This document shows, piece after piece, positions 45,954-54,240 of a DNA stretch of 64,000 bases. Source of the stretch: Chlorobium sp. (lineage in GTDB: Bacteria > Bacteroidota > Chlorobiia > Chlorobiales > Chlorobiaceae); contig NZ_JAIOZR010000003.1 in assembly GCF_021740465.1 (NCBI RefSeq), positions 1-64,000 on the forward strand, written 5' to 3'. A program made the position numbers and the translations under genes. The notes beneath the pieces are model-generated. The model searched no databases and was not told where the DNA came from. It was given only the letters and a program-made list of their open reading frames with translations. The number at the start of each line of letters is the position of its first letter. The stretch's first letter is position 1.

Positions 45954-45994
45954 GGGATGCTGCGCCTTTTCTCATTTGGAAAAAGGAGCCTTCT

Positions 45995-47026
45995 TCAGTC
46001 CGCTTCCAGGGTGACCTTCAGAAGCAGCGGCAGGTGGTCGGAGTACCCCCCTTTGAATTTCCCTTTGTAGTAGGTCGAGTAGGGTCTGTTTCCGGATCTA
46101 TCGAGCATGTCCGGAAAATAAAAGCAGCGGAACGGCCGATCCGGTACCGAGAGGCCTTTTTTATCCAGCATGCCGCATGAGAGCAGTATCTGATCGATCC
46201 GTTCCCAGCGGTTCCGGTAGGAGTAGCTGCCGATGCCGCCGTAGCCGCTCCAGCAGTTGTAGAGAAGCGAGCTGCAGGCCGAGAGGACTTTTTCTCCGTC
46301 CCCCGACGAACCCAGTACCTGCCTCAGGGAGCGGTTTTCCGGTTCGTCGTTGAAATCGCCCATAACGATGAAGTCGGCTTTTGTGTCTGTCCTGCGAAGG
46401 CTGTCGGCAATATGCCGGGCGACCCTTGCCGCAGCAATGCGTTTCTGTTCGCTCCACTCCCTGTCGAAAGCGCGTGAAGGCCAGTGGTTGAGCATGACAT
46501 GGAACGCATGACCGTATGCAGTGAAACCGGCCACGACGATATGGCGGGTTGGTTTGTCGTTGTCGATGGGTACCCGGTAAGCTTTCGATGAGGTCAGCCG
46601 TACACTTCGGGGGTTATAGGCCAGGCCGATGTCGATGCCGCGTGGATCGGCCGACTCGTAGTAGATAGTTTTATAGTCGGCAGTGCCGGTTTTTCGGAGC
46701 GAACCGGTAAATACCCCTCGATTTTCCGTTTCAGCAAAGGCCAGGATATCAGGATAGCGGCGATAATCCGGAGAGGCTTGAATGGTATCGAGCACACGGC
46801 GTATACGAAGCTGTTTTAGCTGGAGTTTTTTTTCTGTCCATTCCATGCGGCCTTTAGGGGTGAACTCGTCATCTTCGGACGACGGGTCGTTGCTGGTGTC
46901 AAAAAGGTTTTCAATATTCCACCACATAAGCAGGAGTGAGTGAGGGCTTTCCGCTGCGGCATGTGGGCTCAGGAATGGCGCCAGCTGTACCGAAAAGAGG
47001 AAAATGCAGAAGAGGGTTTTCTTCAT
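45995..47026 (-). CDS. Secreted endonuclease/exonuclease/phosphatase (EEP) family protein
   Basis: This 343-residue protein has a signal peptide (residues 1-25) and EEP motifs WWNIENLFD (Asn), ILAFAETENR (metal Glu), NHWPSRAFDREWSE, VMGDFNDEPEN and YSDHLPLLLKV (Asp, His). A Gly- and Tyr-rich stretch (YGGIGSYSYRNRWERID) precedes the end. It is a periplasmic or extracellular nuclease or phosphoesterase; target unknown. The EEP protein at 16707-18134 lacks a signal. Confidence 0.82.
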   Translation of the reverse strand: MKKTLFCIFLFSVQLAPFLSPHAAAESPHSLLLMWWNIENLFDTSNDPSSEDDEFTPKGRMEWTEKKLQLKQLRIRRVLDTIQASPDYRRYPDILAFAETENRGVFTGSLRKTGTADYKTIYYESADPRGIDIGLAYNPRSVRLTSSKAYRVPIDNDKPTRHIVVAGFTAYGHAFHVMLNHWPSRAFDREWSEQKRIAAARVARHIADSLRRTDTKADFIVMGDFNDEPENRSLRQVLGSSGDGEKVLSACSSLLYNCWSGYGGIGSYSYRNRWERIDQILLSCGMLDKKGLSVPDRPFRCFYFPDMLDRSGNRPYSTYYKGKFKGGYSDHLPLLLKVTLEAD

Positions 47027-47138
47027 AATCGCTTATCTTTGCAAGATTTTTTCTTTACTATTGTAAAATGTAGGTCTATTCAGGTTTTTTTTTGCGTTAT
47101 CATTCAGGTTTTCTCTATCCATTGATCCAGATAACAGT

Positions 47139-47564
47139 ATGACTCACAAGTCGGATGTCAAGAAGCAGGCAAAGGATATTCTTGAAGAGGCTCTTGACAG
47201 GGAAGCCGTTATTGTACTGGCAAGAATTTCCGAAGAGATGCAGCTGCTTTTCCAGGCTCATCCCGAGCCGGCAGAGAGCGATGTAGAGCGGATCGTGACC
47301 GGTTTCTTTCTGGAAAAAGGCAAATCCGAAGAGTTTATCGAGGACTGGATCATGACTTCACGCGAGTATGGCCTAACGAGGGGACTATGCGGAAGCGATC
47401 TTCCGAGGGCAATGCTTTCGGATCTCGGTGTGTTCAGGTTCATGAGCTTTCTCAAGGACAAGGGTCTGACCGATGAGCAGATCACCATCGTACTGACCGG
47501 AGCGGTCCAGCAGGCGGCTTCAGGCCACGAAAACCCGGAAAACGAAAACGGAAAGCAGGCCTGA
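47139..47564 (+). CDS. Hypothetical protein
   Basis: This 141-residue soluble, helical and acidic protein is of unknown family. It starts MTHKSDVKKQAKDILEEALDRE and ends in a polar tail (GHENPENENGKQ). It heads a long co-directional run that continues with purC, dedA and others, but the gap to purC is 90 bases, so the transcriptional link is uncertain. Confidence 0.6.
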   Translation: MTHKSDVKKQAKDILEEALDREAVIVLARISEEMQLLFQAHPEPAESDVERIVTGFFLEKGKSEEFIEDWIMTSREYGLTRGLCGSDLPRAMLSDLGVFRFMSFLKDKGLTDEQITIVLTGAVQQAASGHENPENENGKQA

Positions 47565-47654
47565 AGGGCGGGAAGAATCAGGTGGTTTTTGGCAAAGGAA
47601 CCGTTCCGGGTGGGGGCGTTTCCGGTAATTATTTTTCTATTCAACCAAAGGGGT

Positions 47655-48365
47655 ATGCAAAAGACAACACTGCTGCATGAGGGCAAGGCGAAAAAAGTTT
47701 TTCTGACCGAAGAGAGCGACCTTGTCATACAGGAATTCAAGGACGATGCTACGGCGTTCAATAACAAGAAAAAAGGCACTATTGCCGACAAGGGCGTCGT
47801 CAACAACGCCATTTCCTGCAAACTCTTTACCCTGCTTGAAGCGCACGGGGTCAAGACCCATCTTGTCGAAAAGCTTTCGGAGCGAGACATGCTGTGCCGA
47901 AGGCTCGATATAATCAAGGTTGAGGTTGTTGTGCGCAACATCGCCGCCGGGTCGCTGGTAAAGCGGTACGGATTCACTGAAGGCACGGTGCTTGACGTGC
48001 CTATTGTCGAGTTTTATCTGAAGAACGACGATCTCGATGATCCTCTCATGAACGAATCTCATGCTGTTGCCCTCGGTGTGGCAACCTATGAGGAGCTTTC
48101 GGTGCTCAGAAAACAGGCTGAAGCCATCAATCTGGTACTCAGGGAGTTTTTTGCCCAGAGAAAGCTCAAGCTGGTCGATTTCAAGCTGGAATTCGGACGC
48201 CATCACGACAAAATTCTTCTCGGTGATGAAATAAGCCCCGACACCTGCAGATTCTGGGACCTCGATACCAACGAGAAAATGGACAAGGACCGTTTTCGCT
48301 TCGATCTTGGCGGCGTTGAAGATGCATACAGCGAAGTGCAGAGAAGAGTGCTTGAGCTCGACTGA
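47655..48365 (+). CDS. purC: SAICAR synthetase (phosphoribosylaminoimidazole-succinocarboxamide synthase)
   Basis: This 236-residue purine-synthesis enzyme joins aspartate to CAIR using ATP. LLHEGKAKKVFLTE, NNKKKGTIADKGVVNN, RNIAAGSLVKRYGF and LVDFKLEFGRHH match the family, with the ISPDTCRFWD C-terminal motif. The frame is open from 47589, but ATG 47655, with AAGGGG just upstream, begins at the true N-terminus. Confidence 0.95.
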   Translation: MQKTTLLHEGKAKKVFLTEESDLVIQEFKDDATAFNNKKKGTIADKGVVNNAISCKLFTLLEAHGVKTHLVEKLSERDMLCRRLDIIKVEVVVRNIAAGSLVKRYGFTEGTVLDVPIVEFYLKNDDLDDPLMNESHAVALGVATYEELSVLRKQAEAINLVLREFFAQRKLKLVDFKLEFGRHHDKILLGDEISPDTCRFWDLDTNEKMDKDRFRFDLGGVEDAYSEVQRRVLELD

Positions 48366-48397
48366 CTGAATTCATACAGAGAGACCCGGATAAATTC

Positions 48398-49042
48398 ATG
48401 CTTGATTCGGTAATTGCTTATCTGCAGCATGCGGATCCCGTTGCAGTCTATCTGTTTCTGTTTTGCATCGCTTTTTTCGAAAACGTCATACCGCCGATAC
48501 CCGGTGATGTGCCTGTGGCCTTCATCGGGTATCTGATCCATTACACCGCCATCTCTTTTCCTGCAGCACTTTTTTCAGCATCACTGGGCTCGACGGCCGG
48601 CTTCATGCTCATTTTCCTCCTGAGCCGTCATTTCGGTATGAAAATCTATTCGGAAGATGGCGGTGCAGTGCAGCACCGGCTCGCGAAAAGTGTGCACCGG
48701 TTTTTTCCGCCTTCCGACATGGAGCTGCTTCGCAGCAGGTTTTCCACCCACGGTTATCTTGCCGTACTGGTTAACCGCTTTCTTTTCGGATCACGGGCTG
48801 TTATTTCAGTCATGGCCGGTCTGATGCACCTGAAAATTCCCTTCGTGCTTCTTGCCGTAGCCACAAGCGCTACCCTTTGGAATGTTCTTCTGCTTTATGG
48901 CGGTCTCCTGTTGGGCAGAAACTGGCAGGAGATCGGCCGTTATGCAGCCGTCTACAGTATTCCTGTTTCCGTTCTTTTTCTCGGTTTTCTTTTTTTCTCG
49001 CTGTGGAGGTTTCTGCGGGAAAGAAAACCGGGAGGCGAGTGA
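48398..49042 (+). CDS. DedA-family membrane protein
   Basis: This 214-residue DedA protein has the F-x-E-x2-x-P motif (AFFENVIPPIPGDV, re-entrant loop) and the second LVNRFLFGSRAVIS motif with conserved Arg. Family members are involved in undecaprenyl phosphate or lipid recycling and in membrane homeostasis. Start has AGAGAGACCCGG upstream. It follows purC by 32 bases. Confidence 0.85.
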   Translation: MLDSVIAYLQHADPVAVYLFLFCIAFFENVIPPIPGDVPVAFIGYLIHYTAISFPAALFSASLGSTAGFMLIFLLSRHFGMKIYSEDGGAVQHRLAKSVHRFFPPSDMELLRSRFSTHGYLAVLVNRFLFGSRAVISVMAGLMHLKIPFVLLAVATSATLWNVLLLYGGLLLGRNWQEIGRYAAVYSIPVSVLFLGFLFFSLWRFLRERKPGGE

Positions 49043-49123
49043 ATTTTTTTTATTATTTATGCCCCGGGCCCGTTAACTTCAGGTTCAGGTTCGTTAATTC
49101 CCAAGAATGTTGCTCTGATAACA

Positions 49124-50041
49124 ATGGCAAAAGATTTAGCTCTGTATCCGGCTGACAAAAAAGGCGAGCTTCTCGAGCTTGCTTCCACCGAAGATCTTAA
49201 AACCATGGCCACACAGGTACGCAGGGACATCATCAGGATGCTTGCCATAGCCAATTCCGGTCATACGGGGGGCTCGCTCGGCATGGCCGATATTTTTACT
49301 GCGCTCTATTTCAGGCTGCTTCGGCAGAATCCCCATGGTTTCTGGGAGCATGACGACGAGGATATGGTTTTTCTTTCCAATGGCCACATCGCCCCGGTCT
49401 GGTACAGTGTGCTTGCCCGTGCAGGATATTTTCCTCTCGCTGAACTCGCTTCGCTCCGGCAGGTCAACTCCTATCTTCAGGGGCATCCGACCTCCGAGGC
49501 CCGGCTGCCCGGAATCAGGATCGCATCGGGTTCGCTCGGCCAGGGGCTATCAGCTGCCGTGGGCGCTGCGCTGGGCAACCGCATAGACGGCCGCCGGAAC
49601 AGGGTGTTCTGTCTCATGGGAGACGGGGAGTGTCAGGAGGGGCAGATATGGGAAGCCGCCATGAGCGCCGCGCATTACGGGCTCGGCAATCTGATCGGAG
49701 TCGTCGATTACAATAATGCGCAGATCGACGGTGAGGTACAGAAGATTATGAATATCGAGCCGTTCGCCGATAAATGGAGGGCTTTTGGCTGGGAGGTGTT
49801 CAGCTGCGACGGCAATGATATCGATGCCTTTATCGCAGTCGTCGAGCGGATTCTTGAGATGAACGACCGCAAAAAGCCTTCGGTCGTGCTTGCCAAAACC
49901 CTGATGGGCAAGGGTGTGCCTTTCTTTGAGGGGACGATGGCAGATGGATCGAATTGGCACGGAAAGCCTCCATCAAAGGATGATGCCAACAGAGCTCTTG
50001 AGCTGCTCGGTGAAACCCGGTTCGGCGATTTTCCGGTCTGA
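49124..50041 (+). CDS. Transketolase, N-terminal subunit
   Basis: This 305-residue protein is the thiamine-diphosphate-binding half of transketolase: ANSGHTGGSLGMADIFTALYF, SNGHIAPVWYSVLA, MGDGECQEGQIWEAAM and VVDYNNAQIDG. It lacks the pyrimidine and C-terminal domains, as expected for a split transketolase. The partner subunit should be encoded elsewhere, because the next gene is rsmD. Substrates in the reductive pentose cycle and nucleotide synthesis follow from the family. Confidence 0.88.
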   Translation: MAKDLALYPADKKGELLELASTEDLKTMATQVRRDIIRMLAIANSGHTGGSLGMADIFTALYFRLLRQNPHGFWEHDDEDMVFLSNGHIAPVWYSVLARAGYFPLAELASLRQVNSYLQGHPTSEARLPGIRIASGSLGQGLSAAVGAALGNRIDGRRNRVFCLMGDGECQEGQIWEAAMSAAHYGLGNLIGVVDYNNAQIDGEVQKIMNIEPFADKWRAFGWEVFSCDGNDIDAFIAVVERILEMNDRKKPSVVLAKTLMGKGVPFFEGTMADGSNWHGKPPSKDDANRALELLGETRFGDFPV

Positions 50042-50049
50042 GGTTTTTC

Positions 50050-50601
50050 GTGCAGATTCTTGCCGGAACATACCGGGGCCACAAACTAACAAGCACTCCA
50101 TCGCGCGATATTCGCCCCTGCAGCAGCAGGGTTAAAAAGTCGTTGTTCGATACGCTTGCCGTACGGATTGATTTTGAAGGGATTGCCGTGCTCGATCTCT
50201 TTGCCGGATTCGGCAATATGGGTTTTGAGGCTCTGAGCAGGGGTGCCGGGTTCGTCAGCTTTGTGGATCGCAACCCGCAAGCCCTTACATCCATGCAGGT
50301 TACGGCCTCCCGGTTTGGCGTATCCGATGATGTTGCCATAGTCCGCTCTGATGTGACGGTGTTTCTCGATCGAACCGAGGAGCCTTTCGATCTCGTTTTC
50401 TGTGATCCGCCCTACAGCTGGCCGGATTATGATCGCCTCATCGAGCGGATAGCCGGAAACGGAATGCTTGTCGATGAAGGCCTGCTTCTTGTGGAGCACC
50501 AGGCCGATCTGGATTTTCACGATTCGCCGTATTACCTGATGCATAAGGACTACGGCATGACAAGGGTAACTTTTTTTCAGCATCACGAGGGTTCTTCATG
50601 A
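50050..50601 (+). CDS. rsmD: 16S rRNA (guanine(966)-N2)-methyltransferase RsmD
   Basis: This 183-residue SAM-dependent enzyme modifies G966 of 16S rRNA. SAM motif [19 protein letters not shown], catalytic [11 protein letters not shown] and TRVTFFQHH match RsmD. Start is GTG at 50050, eight bases after the transketolase stop; coaD overlaps by four bases. The rsmD-coaD pair is conserved across bacteria. Confidence 0.93.
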   Translation: MQILAGTYRGHKLTSTPSRDIRPCSSRVKKSLFDTLAVRIDFEGIAVLDLFAGFGNMGFEALSRGAGFVSFVDRNPQALTSMQVTASRFGVSDDVAIVRSDVTVFLDRTEEPFDLVFCDPPYSWPDYDRLIERIAGNGMLVDEGLLLVEHQADLDFHDSPYYLMHKDYGMTRVTFFQHHEGSS

Positions 50602-51107
50602 CACAGAAAGCTATTTATCCCGGAACGTTCGATCCCTTTACAAACGGGCATCTCGATGTACTCGAGCGGGCTCTGAATATTTTTCAGGAGGTTGTTGTGG
50701 TCATAGCTGAAAACAGCCAGAAAAAAACCCTCTTCAGTGTCGAAGAGCGCTTCGCGATGATCCGGGAAATCATCGAGGAATATCCGGCCGTAAGCGTGGA
50801 GGTGCTTCATGACGGTCTGCTTGCCGATTATGCCCGCCAGAAAGGCGCCCGGGCCATCATCAGGGGGGTACGGCAGGTCAAGGATTTCGAGTACGAATTC
50901 CAGATATCCCTCCTGAATCGCCATCTTTACCCGGAAGTGACCACGGTGTTTCTGATGCCTAACGTCAAGTACACCTATGTGGCTTCTTCGATAATCAGGG
51001 AGGTTGCCATGCTCGGGGGAGATGTCAGTAAATTTGTACATCCATCTGTGCTCGAGAGCCTTCACCGAAAACTTGACGAATCAAAAAAACATAAACCCAA
51101 GAATTAA
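50598..51107 (+). CDS. coaD: Phosphopantetheine adenylyltransferase
   Basis: This 169-residue enzyme adenylylates 4'-phosphopantetheine in coenzyme A synthesis. [19 protein letters not shown] (HxGH-like nucleotide motif), [12 protein letters not shown] and [16 protein letters not shown] mark CoaD. Overlaps rsmD by four bases (ATGA). Length is normal. Confidence 0.96.
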   Translation: MTQKAIYPGTFDPFTNGHLDVLERALNIFQEVVVVIAENSQKKTLFSVEERFAMIREIIEEYPAVSVEVLHDGLLADYARQKGARAIIRGVRQVKDFEYEFQISLLNRHLYPEVTTVFLMPNVKYTYVASSIIREVAMLGGDVSKFVHPSVLESLHRKLDESKKHKPKN

Positions 51108-51118
51108 GAACTAAACAA

Positions 51119-52327
51119 ATGTCTACCAATAATATTCCCGGTCATCAGTACCTCACCCGTCGGGTGCTCAGCATGCAGGAGTCGCAGACCATGCGCATTA
51201 CCGCTCTTGCCAATAAAATGAAGGCTGAAGGGAAGGATATCGTAAGTCTTTCTGCCGGTGAACCGGATTTTCCGACACCCGATCATGTCAATCAGGCAGG
51301 AATCGACGCAATCCGATCGGGATTTACCCGTTATACGGCAAATTCCGGTATTTCTGAGCTGAAAAAGGCCATTCAGGAGAAATTCCGTCGCGACAACGGT
51401 CTCGAGTTTCAGGAAAACGAGATCATTGTAAGCAACGGTGGCAAGCAGACCCTCGCCAACACCTTTCTTGCGCTTTGTCAGGAGGGTGATGAGGTTATCG
51501 TACCGGCTCCTTTCTGGGTGAGCTTTCCCGAGATGGTGCGCCTGGCCGGAGCCGACCCGGTTATCGTGCACACTACACTGGAGAGTGAGTACAAGATGAC
51601 GCCGGACCAGCTCGAAAGGGCCATTACGCCGAAAACAAGGATCCTTGTGCTCAATTCACCCTCCAATCCTACTGGATCGGTTTACAGTGAAGCCGAGGTA
51701 CGGGCACTCATGAAGGTGGTCGAAGGCAGAAATATATTTGTCGTCTCTGATGAGATGTACGACATGATTGTTTACGGAGATGTCCGTCCGTTCTCCCCGG
51801 CACGTATTCCTGAAATGAAGGATTGGGTTATCGTCAGCAACGGCGTCTCGAAAACCTACGCCATGACCGGCTGGAGAATCGGTTATCTTGCCGGACCGAA
51901 ATGGCTGATCGACGCCTGCGACAAGATCCAGTCCCAGACCACTTCGAACCCGAACGCCATTGCCCAGAAAGCCGCCGTTGCGGCACTTTCCGGCGACCAG
52001 AGTATTGTCGAAGAACGGCGCCGCGAATTCGAAAAACGGCGAGACTACATGTACGAAGCGCTCAACAGTATCCCGGGGTTCAGAACCGCCATGCCCCAGG
52101 GCGCATTTTATATTTTTCCCTCTATTGCAGGAGTGCTCGGCAAAACCTTCAATGGCATGCTCATGAAGGATTCGGCAGACGTCGCCGAATATCTGCTCAG
52201 GGATCACTTTGTTGCAACGGTTCCCGGAGATGCGTTCGGAGCTCCGGAAAACCTGCGCCTTTCCTATGCGGCTTCGATTACGGCGCTTGAAGAAGCGGTT
52301 AACCGTATCAGAAAAGCCTTTCAGTAA
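51119..52327 (+). CDS. Aspartate aminotransferase-like PLP enzyme
   Basis: This 402-residue fold-type I aminotransferase has the PLP Lys in [20 protein letters not shown] (Lys about residue 244), [11 protein letters not shown] and [12 protein letters not shown] for PLP binding, and ARG-like RLSYAAS near the end. Ib-class AspC/AspB type. It is followed by a candidate carotenoid acyltransferase 11 bases downstream. Confidence 0.9.
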   Translation: MSTNNIPGHQYLTRRVLSMQESQTMRITALANKMKAEGKDIVSLSAGEPDFPTPDHVNQAGIDAIRSGFTRYTANSGISELKKAIQEKFRRDNGLEFQENEIIVSNGGKQTLANTFLALCQEGDEVIVPAPFWVSFPEMVRLAGADPVIVHTTLESEYKMTPDQLERAITPKTRILVLNSPSNPTGSVYSEAEVRALMKVVEGRNIFVVSDEMYDMIVYGDVRPFSPARIPEMKDWVIVSNGVSKTYAMTGWRIGYLAGPKWLIDACDKIQSQTTSNPNAIAQKAAVAALSGDQSIVEERRREFEKRRDYMYEALNSIPGFRTAMPQGAFYIFPSIAGVLGKTFNGMLMKDSADVAEYLLRDHFVATVPGDAFGAPENLRLSYAASITALEEAVNRIRKAFQ

Positions 52328-52337
52328 GGGGCGGCGG

Positions 52338-53099
52338 ATGTTGAAGGTCCGTCGAAGCCGGCTCCATACCATCTGGTTCGGGTGGTATTCACGCCGGCAG
52401 TTCAGACGATATTTTAATACGCTCCGTGTTTTCATGGACCCCGGAGTGCCGGAGATGGATACCGGCATTCCGGTTGTGTTTTACTGTAACCACGCATACT
52501 GGTGGGATGGCTTCTGGTCGCAGCTCTGCACCGAAGAGTTTTTCCGGCAGAACCTCCATATCATCATCGAATACCCGCAGCTGAACCGGCATCGTTTTTT
52601 CACACGTCTCGGAGCTTTTTCCATAGATCGCACCAATGCGAGAAGTGCGCTAAGGAGTCTCGACTATGCCGCCGGGCTCCTGACAGCCCCTTCAAAAAGC
52701 CAGAATGCACTCTGGCTTTTTCCTCAGGGACGTATCGAACATGTAGATCGGCGCCCGCTTTTTTTCTTTAAAGGAACTGCCGGTATCGTTTCGCGTGTTC
52801 TTCACAGAAAGAGTGCCCTTTACCTTGTTTCAGTTGTCAGCAGGATTGAATATCTTGAAGAACAGAAACCCGAACTGCTGCTTTCCTTCAGACCGCCGCT
52901 TCTGGTTACTTCCGCCGATTGCCCCTCTCCGGGCGAACTTACCTCGATGATGCGGCAGACTACGGAAGATCATCTCGACGGCCTGAAAGCCCTGGTCATG
53001 AACCGTTCTCTCGATGAGAGCCGGATTGTGATTCATGGCCGAGAATCGATCAACAGAAAAGTGGAACGGTACAGAAGGCTGTTCGGTATCGGGAGATGA
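52338..53099 (+). CDS. Lysophospholipid acyltransferase (PlsC-like), candidate carotenoid acyltransferase CruD
   Basis: This 253-residue protein has the H-x4-D catalytic motif (NHAYWWDGFW) and the block III-type FPQGRIEH. It is a PlsC-family acyltransferase, soluble or peripherally bound. Chlorobaculum tepidum CruD, which adds laurate to chlorobactene glucoside, belongs to this family, so it is a candidate, but other glycerolipid acyltransferases cannot be excluded. AAGGGGCGGCGG precedes the ATG at 52338. The next gene is 74 bases on. Confidence 0.7.
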   Translation: MLKVRRSRLHTIWFGWYSRRQFRRYFNTLRVFMDPGVPEMDTGIPVVFYCNHAYWWDGFWSQLCTEEFFRQNLHIIIEYPQLNRHRFFTRLGAFSIDRTNARSALRSLDYAAGLLTAPSKSQNALWLFPQGRIEHVDRRPLFFFKGTAGIVSRVLHRKSALYLVSVVSRIEYLEEQKPELLLSFRPPLLVTSADCPSPGELTSMMRQTTEDHLDGLKALVMNRSLDESRIVIHGRESINRKVERYRRLFGIGR

Positions 53100-53173
53100 T
53101 GATTCCGGCAAGGCGAGCCGGCTTGAAGGTGGGAGAACCGCATTGAAATAGCGAATTTAATTCATCTGTTGTT

Positions 53174-54154
53174 ATGAGTAATGTTATCTGCAGTTGCCTG
53201 CTTGGTGAAAACGCAAAAGTAAGGCTCCGGTTGTCGCAGCTGCTGCACAGCGAAATCGCGGAGATATACGGACAGGATCCGGATGAAGCGGGAACCCTCT
53301 ATATCTGTGAAGTGGAGCTTCAGGGTTGCCGAAGAGAGTTTTTCAATAATCCGGAGGGTATCGTCCTTTGTGTGGGCCAGCAGGTTATCGTTGCTACGGA
53401 TGGCGGTTACGATTATGGCATTGTGTATTCAACCGGCCTGATCGCCCTGAAAAAACTGAAACTCAAAGGACTTGACAAGCCGGGAACCGAGCGGCTTGAT
53501 ATAATGCGCCTTGCCGACGAGCAGGATTCGCTGGTTATTGCCGAACTGCAGCGACGCAAGGATGAGATTCGCGACGTCTGTACCGCCAAGGTTAAAAAAC
53601 ATGATCTCGACCTGAAACTTGTCGATGTCGAGCTTCGTATGGATCAGCAGAAACTTTCCGTCTATTACACGTCTGCCCATCGGGTCGATTTTCGTTCACT
53701 GGTGCGCGATCTGGCCGGTGAATTCAAGGCAAGAATCCAGATGGTGCAGATTACAACTCGCGAGGAAGCTCGACGTGCAAATTCATTCGGGCCATGCGGC
53801 TGCCTGCTCTGCTGTTCGAGCTGGCTGCCGAAAATACATGCAAACCCATTTGCCGACAAGTCGCAGTATCCCGACAACAACTGCAGCGACACTCACGCTT
53901 TCAACATTACCGGTATCTGTAACCGTCCGAAATGCTGTCTGGGTTATTCAAAACATGACCGGTCACATGCACAGGTTTCCGGGCTTCCTCCTTCGGTGCC
54001 GCCTGTGGGCAGCAAGGTTTCAACACCATCGGGCGATGCCGTAATCGAAAGTGTCGATATGCAAAAAAAACTGGTTCTGCTTCGCTATATCAGGAACGAC
54101 CAGAAACGGAAAATTCCTTTCGACAAGTGTCGTACCCTTTTCGTAAAAAAATAA
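53174..54154 (+). CDS. ricT: RicT/PSP1-domain Fe-S regulatory protein
   Basis: This 326-residue PSP1-family protein resembles RicT (YaaT), which in Bacillus forms an Fe-S complex with RicA and RicF and acts in RNA maturation, competence and sporulation. The Cys cluster CGCLLCCSSW, with CNRPKCCLG, provides Fe-S ligands; the PSP1 core starts at KVRLRL. RicA and RicF are not nearby. It precedes metG by 86 bases. Confidence 0.85.
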   Translation: MSNVICSCLLGENAKVRLRLSQLLHSEIAEIYGQDPDEAGTLYICEVELQGCRREFFNNPEGIVLCVGQQVIVATDGGYDYGIVYSTGLIALKKLKLKGLDKPGTERLDIMRLADEQDSLVIAELQRRKDEIRDVCTAKVKKHDLDLKLVDVELRMDQQKLSVYYTSAHRVDFRSLVRDLAGEFKARIQMVQITTREEARRANSFGPCGCLLCCSSWLPKIHANPFADKSQYPDNNCSDTHAFNITGICNRPKCCLGYSKHDRSHAQVSGLPPSVPPVGSKVSTPSGDAVIESVDMQKKLVLLRYIRNDQKRKIPFDKCRTLFVKK

Positions 54155-54240
54155 CTGTAACCCCGTAAACCGGCAGTATTGCGGTTTTCCTCAAGAACGG
54201 GATTCCCTGATCTGCCGTTTTCTGTATTTTTTTTCTATCC

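Noticed and set aside
51119-52327. CqsA (autoinducer synthase) to pair with the CqsS-like kinase
   Set aside because: The PLP enzyme has the aspartate aminotransferase pattern ([12 protein letters not shown]), unlike the CqsA/AONS fold-type I pattern, and it is in a housekeeping run.
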